Below are positions 5,976 through 7,748 of a stretch of 7,748 bases of DNA, one piece after another. Within the stretch, counting starts at the first letter, position 1. Each line of letters starts with the position of its first letter. The DNA is taken from assembly GCA_021286925.1 (NCBI GenBank), contig JAJTBL010000077.1:1-7748 (forward strand). The letters are read 5' to 3'. The notes under the pieces were generated by a model. It ran no database searches and was not told the origin of the DNA. It worked only from the letters and a program-made list of their open reading frames with translations. Source of the stretch: Spirochaetia bacterium (GTDB lineage: Bacteria > Spirochaetota > Spirochaetia > Treponematales > Rectinemataceae). The position numbers and the translations under genes were made by a program.

Positions 5976-7406
5976 TTATTCGGCTTTCGAAAGCAGACGG
6001 TTGAGCCGCTCCGAAAAATCGTGCGGAACTTCAAAATGCTCGCCTTCCGCCAAAAGCGCTTCATAATAGAGCACAAAAGCCAGATCCTCAAGCTCCTGGA
6101 CAACCTCGGTGTCGCCGGAACTCAGCTCTTTGCGCGTTTCGAGCTGTGAAAGGCGGCTGACAAGCGGATGGGAAGCGTTGATTTCCAGAATTGGTTTCGT
6201 TTCAGGCATTGTTTCATTGGCTAGGCGCTCCATGAGTTTGCGGTACTGCGGCGTAAACTCGTCTTTGTCGACAACGACGCAGGACGGGCTTTTGCCGAGA
6301 CGGCGCGAAACGCGGACATCCTTGACCCGGTCGCCAAGAACCCGCTTGAGCGCGGCTACCGCTTTTTCGCTGTTTTGGGGGCTGGAATCGTCTTTTTTAC
6401 CCAGCTCTTCTTCAGCATCGAGCTGTTGGACGCTCTTGAACTGCATCCCTTCGTACTCGCCGATGCCGCTGAACGTCAGCTCGTCAATTTCGTCCGTGCC
6501 GAGCAGAACTTCGATATTCTTTTCCTTAAAAGCTTCGAGGAGAGGGGAAGCGCGCAGGCGGGCTTCATTGTCGCCGGAAAGGTAATACACGGTTTTGCGG
6601 CTGTCTCCAGCGCGGCTCTTGTAGTCGGCGAGGCTGGTCCAGCCTTCCGCAAGCGTACTTTTGAAGCGCACCAGCTTCAGAAGCGGCTCGCGGTTTGTCC
6701 AGTCCGACAGAATTCCTTCCTTGATTTGCACATTGAACAGCGAAATAAACTGCTTGAATTTTTCCGGATTGGCGGCGGCCAGCTGTTCCAGCTCGGCGAA
6801 AAGCTTCTTGAGGGCAGCCTGCTGGATTGTCATCATCACGCGGTTGTGCTGAAGTATTTCGCGGCTGACATTCAGCGGCAGATCGTCGGAATCGATAATG
6901 CCTTTTACAAAGCGAAAATAGGGCGGGAGAATCTGCAGTTCCCGGTCTGTGATGAAAACTCGCTTGACGTACAGCTTGATACCCTGTTCATGCGACGGAA
7001 TGTAGAGGTCAGCCGGCACATGCGAAGGAATGTACAGCAATGAGGTGTATTCGATGGTGCCTTCGGCTTTTGTGTGAATCCAGAGCAGGGGATCCTTGTC
7101 ATCGCCGGTGAGGGACTTCGGGCGCCTCCAGAGCGCGCTCGCCGCGTTAACCTGCTCCTCCTGCAGTTCCTTGCCCTGTTCCTTTCCGTCCTTGTCATAT
7201 TTGGGCTCGTTTGAAATCAGATAGATCGGATAGGCAATGTGGTTGGAATATTTTTTGAGCAGGGATTCGATGGACCAGCGGTACAGGTATTCGGAGCCTT
7301 CTTCATTGAGATACAGCTTGACATCGGTGCCGAAACTATCGCGGGTGCTTGGCTCGATGCTGAACTCGCCCTTGCCTGCACTGGACCACACGAACGCTTG
7401 CTCACC
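5976..7406 (-). pseudogene. htpG: Chaperone HtpG (Hsp90), middle and C-terminal part, out of frame with the N-terminal part
   Basis: HtpG is the bacterial Hsp90, a homodimeric ATP-dependent chaperone. This part runs from GEQAFVWSSAGKGEF just after the ATP lid through the middle domain (KYSNHIAYPIYL, EYTSLLYIPSHVP, KLYVKRVFI, and DLPLNVSREIL with its ATP-contacting Arg) to the C-terminal dimerisation domain, ending ERLNRLLSKAE. It is in a different frame from the N-terminal part; the switch lies within about 7397-7406. A GTG at 7391 could open this frame (471 codons), but that product would lack the whole ATPase domain and I see no ribosome binding site for it. A second lesion lies at about 7112/7113: PKS runs directly into LTGDDKDPLLW, while Hsp90 proteins have a conserved EEY..FYK segment there, so roughly 13-17 residues are missing in frame. 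The rest aligns well by eye, so decay would be recent. Confidence 0.85.
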
Positions 7407-7748
7407 ATGAAGATCGAATAAAAACCAACCCCGAATTGCCCAATGAGATTGGAATTTCTGCGATCGGTGTCCGAAAGTTGTTCGAGAAAGGCTTTGGTGC
7501 CTGAGCGGGCGATGGTGCCGAGGTTGTCCGCCAGCTCCTCTTCATTCATGCCGATGCCGTTGTCCGAAACTGTCAGCGTTTTTGCGTCTCGGTCGAGGAA
7601 AACGCTGATCCTGGGTTCAAACTGGATGGATTTGAAGGATTCATCTGAAATGGTCAGGGATTTCAGCTTGTCAATCGCGTCGGAAGCATTGGACACCAGC
7701 TCTCGCAGGAAGATTTCCTTGTGCGAGTACAGGGAGTGGGTGATGAGG
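7217..7748 (-). pseudogene. htpG: Chaperone HtpG (Hsp90), N-terminal ATPase part, frameshifted and cut by the window edge
   Basis: The frame enters from the right edge (first full codon at 7747) reading LITHSLYSHKEIFLREL, so only some 15-20 N-terminal residues are missing. GHKL ATPase motifs are intact: ELVSNASDA with the catalytic Glu, DNGIGM with the ATP-binding Asp, the lid segment GTIARSGTKAF, and GQFGVGFYS. Homology ends at FMVSK (AAG codon at 7399-7397). After that the frame reads unrelated residues to a stop at 7217-7219. The continuation is found in another frame (5976-7406), so a deletion of size 1 modulo 3, by family comparison about 34-37 bases, has separated the two parts. A truncated product would keep the nucleotide-binding domain but could neither dimerise nor bind clients normally. 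An assembly error is the main alternative. Confidence 0.88.

Noticed and set aside
6375..7043. 222-codon open frame on the plus strand inside htpG
   Set aside because: It is antisense to conserved HtpG sequence, with no supporting motif or ribosome binding site.
5976..7391. GTG at 7391 as the true start of a separate chaperone gene
   Set aside because: The matching HtpG N-terminal domain lies directly upstream in another frame, HtpG homology continues upstream of the GTG to 7406, and no ribosome binding site is seen.
1..7748. CRISPR array, insertion sequence, toxin-antitoxin, phage or defence genes
   Set aside because: No spaced repeats, transposase motifs or recognisable accessory-system proteins were seen on either strand.

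Overview
The window appears to be chromosomal DNA from a bacterium that is probably a spirochaete of the Treponema/Spirochaeta kind. Four things point there: AckA has a C-terminal tail beyond the usual ~400 residues, HtpG reads most like treponemal HtpG as I remember it, a major outer-membrane-type protein with a terminal Phe sits behind a very strong promoter, and there is an isolated PTS IIA protein. The lineage is inferred from recalled family features, not from a search. The core genes are fairly GC-rich (37 of 60 bases in a sampled stretch of priA).

Layout. Positions 1-1515 (+) hold the C-terminal two-thirds or more of priA, the replication-restart helicase, cut by the left edge. Positions 1652-2989 (+) hold ackA (acetate kinase) with its own candidate promoter and a hairpin terminator. 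The 310-base gap 2990-3299 has no gene but is dense in signals: the ackA terminator, two dyads, a near-consensus sigma-70 promoter and a structured leader with a strong ribosome binding site. Positions 3300-4241 (+) encode a 313-residue secreted protein that looks like an outer-membrane beta-barrel, followed by a textbook terminator. A 188-residue lipoprotein gene (4309-4875, +) starts 14 bases after the terminator T-run, and its candidate promoter is built into that terminator. Next is a PtsN-like EIIA protein (4904-5380, +). On the minus strand, rlmE (5344-5958) converges on it with a 37-base overlap. Upstream of rlmE, 17 bases away, lies htpG (from 5976 beyond the right edge), which is broken.

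How they relate. priA and ackA are housekeeping genes with no obvious link to each other. The beta-barrel and lipoprotein are envelope genes. htpG and rlmE are both heat-shock genes in E. coli and probably form one transcription unit here. The htpG copy has a frameshifting deletion at about 7397-7406, where the same 10 bases can be read as HtpG in two frames, and a second, in-frame deletion at about 7112/7113 that removes a conserved Hsp90 segment. It is either a real pseudogene or a damaged assembly.

I found no CRISPR array, tRNA, rRNA, insertion sequence or defence system, and no clear previously undescribed system. The points most worth checking are the htpG lesions and the terminator/promoter overlap that may give the lipoprotein a leaderless mRNA.
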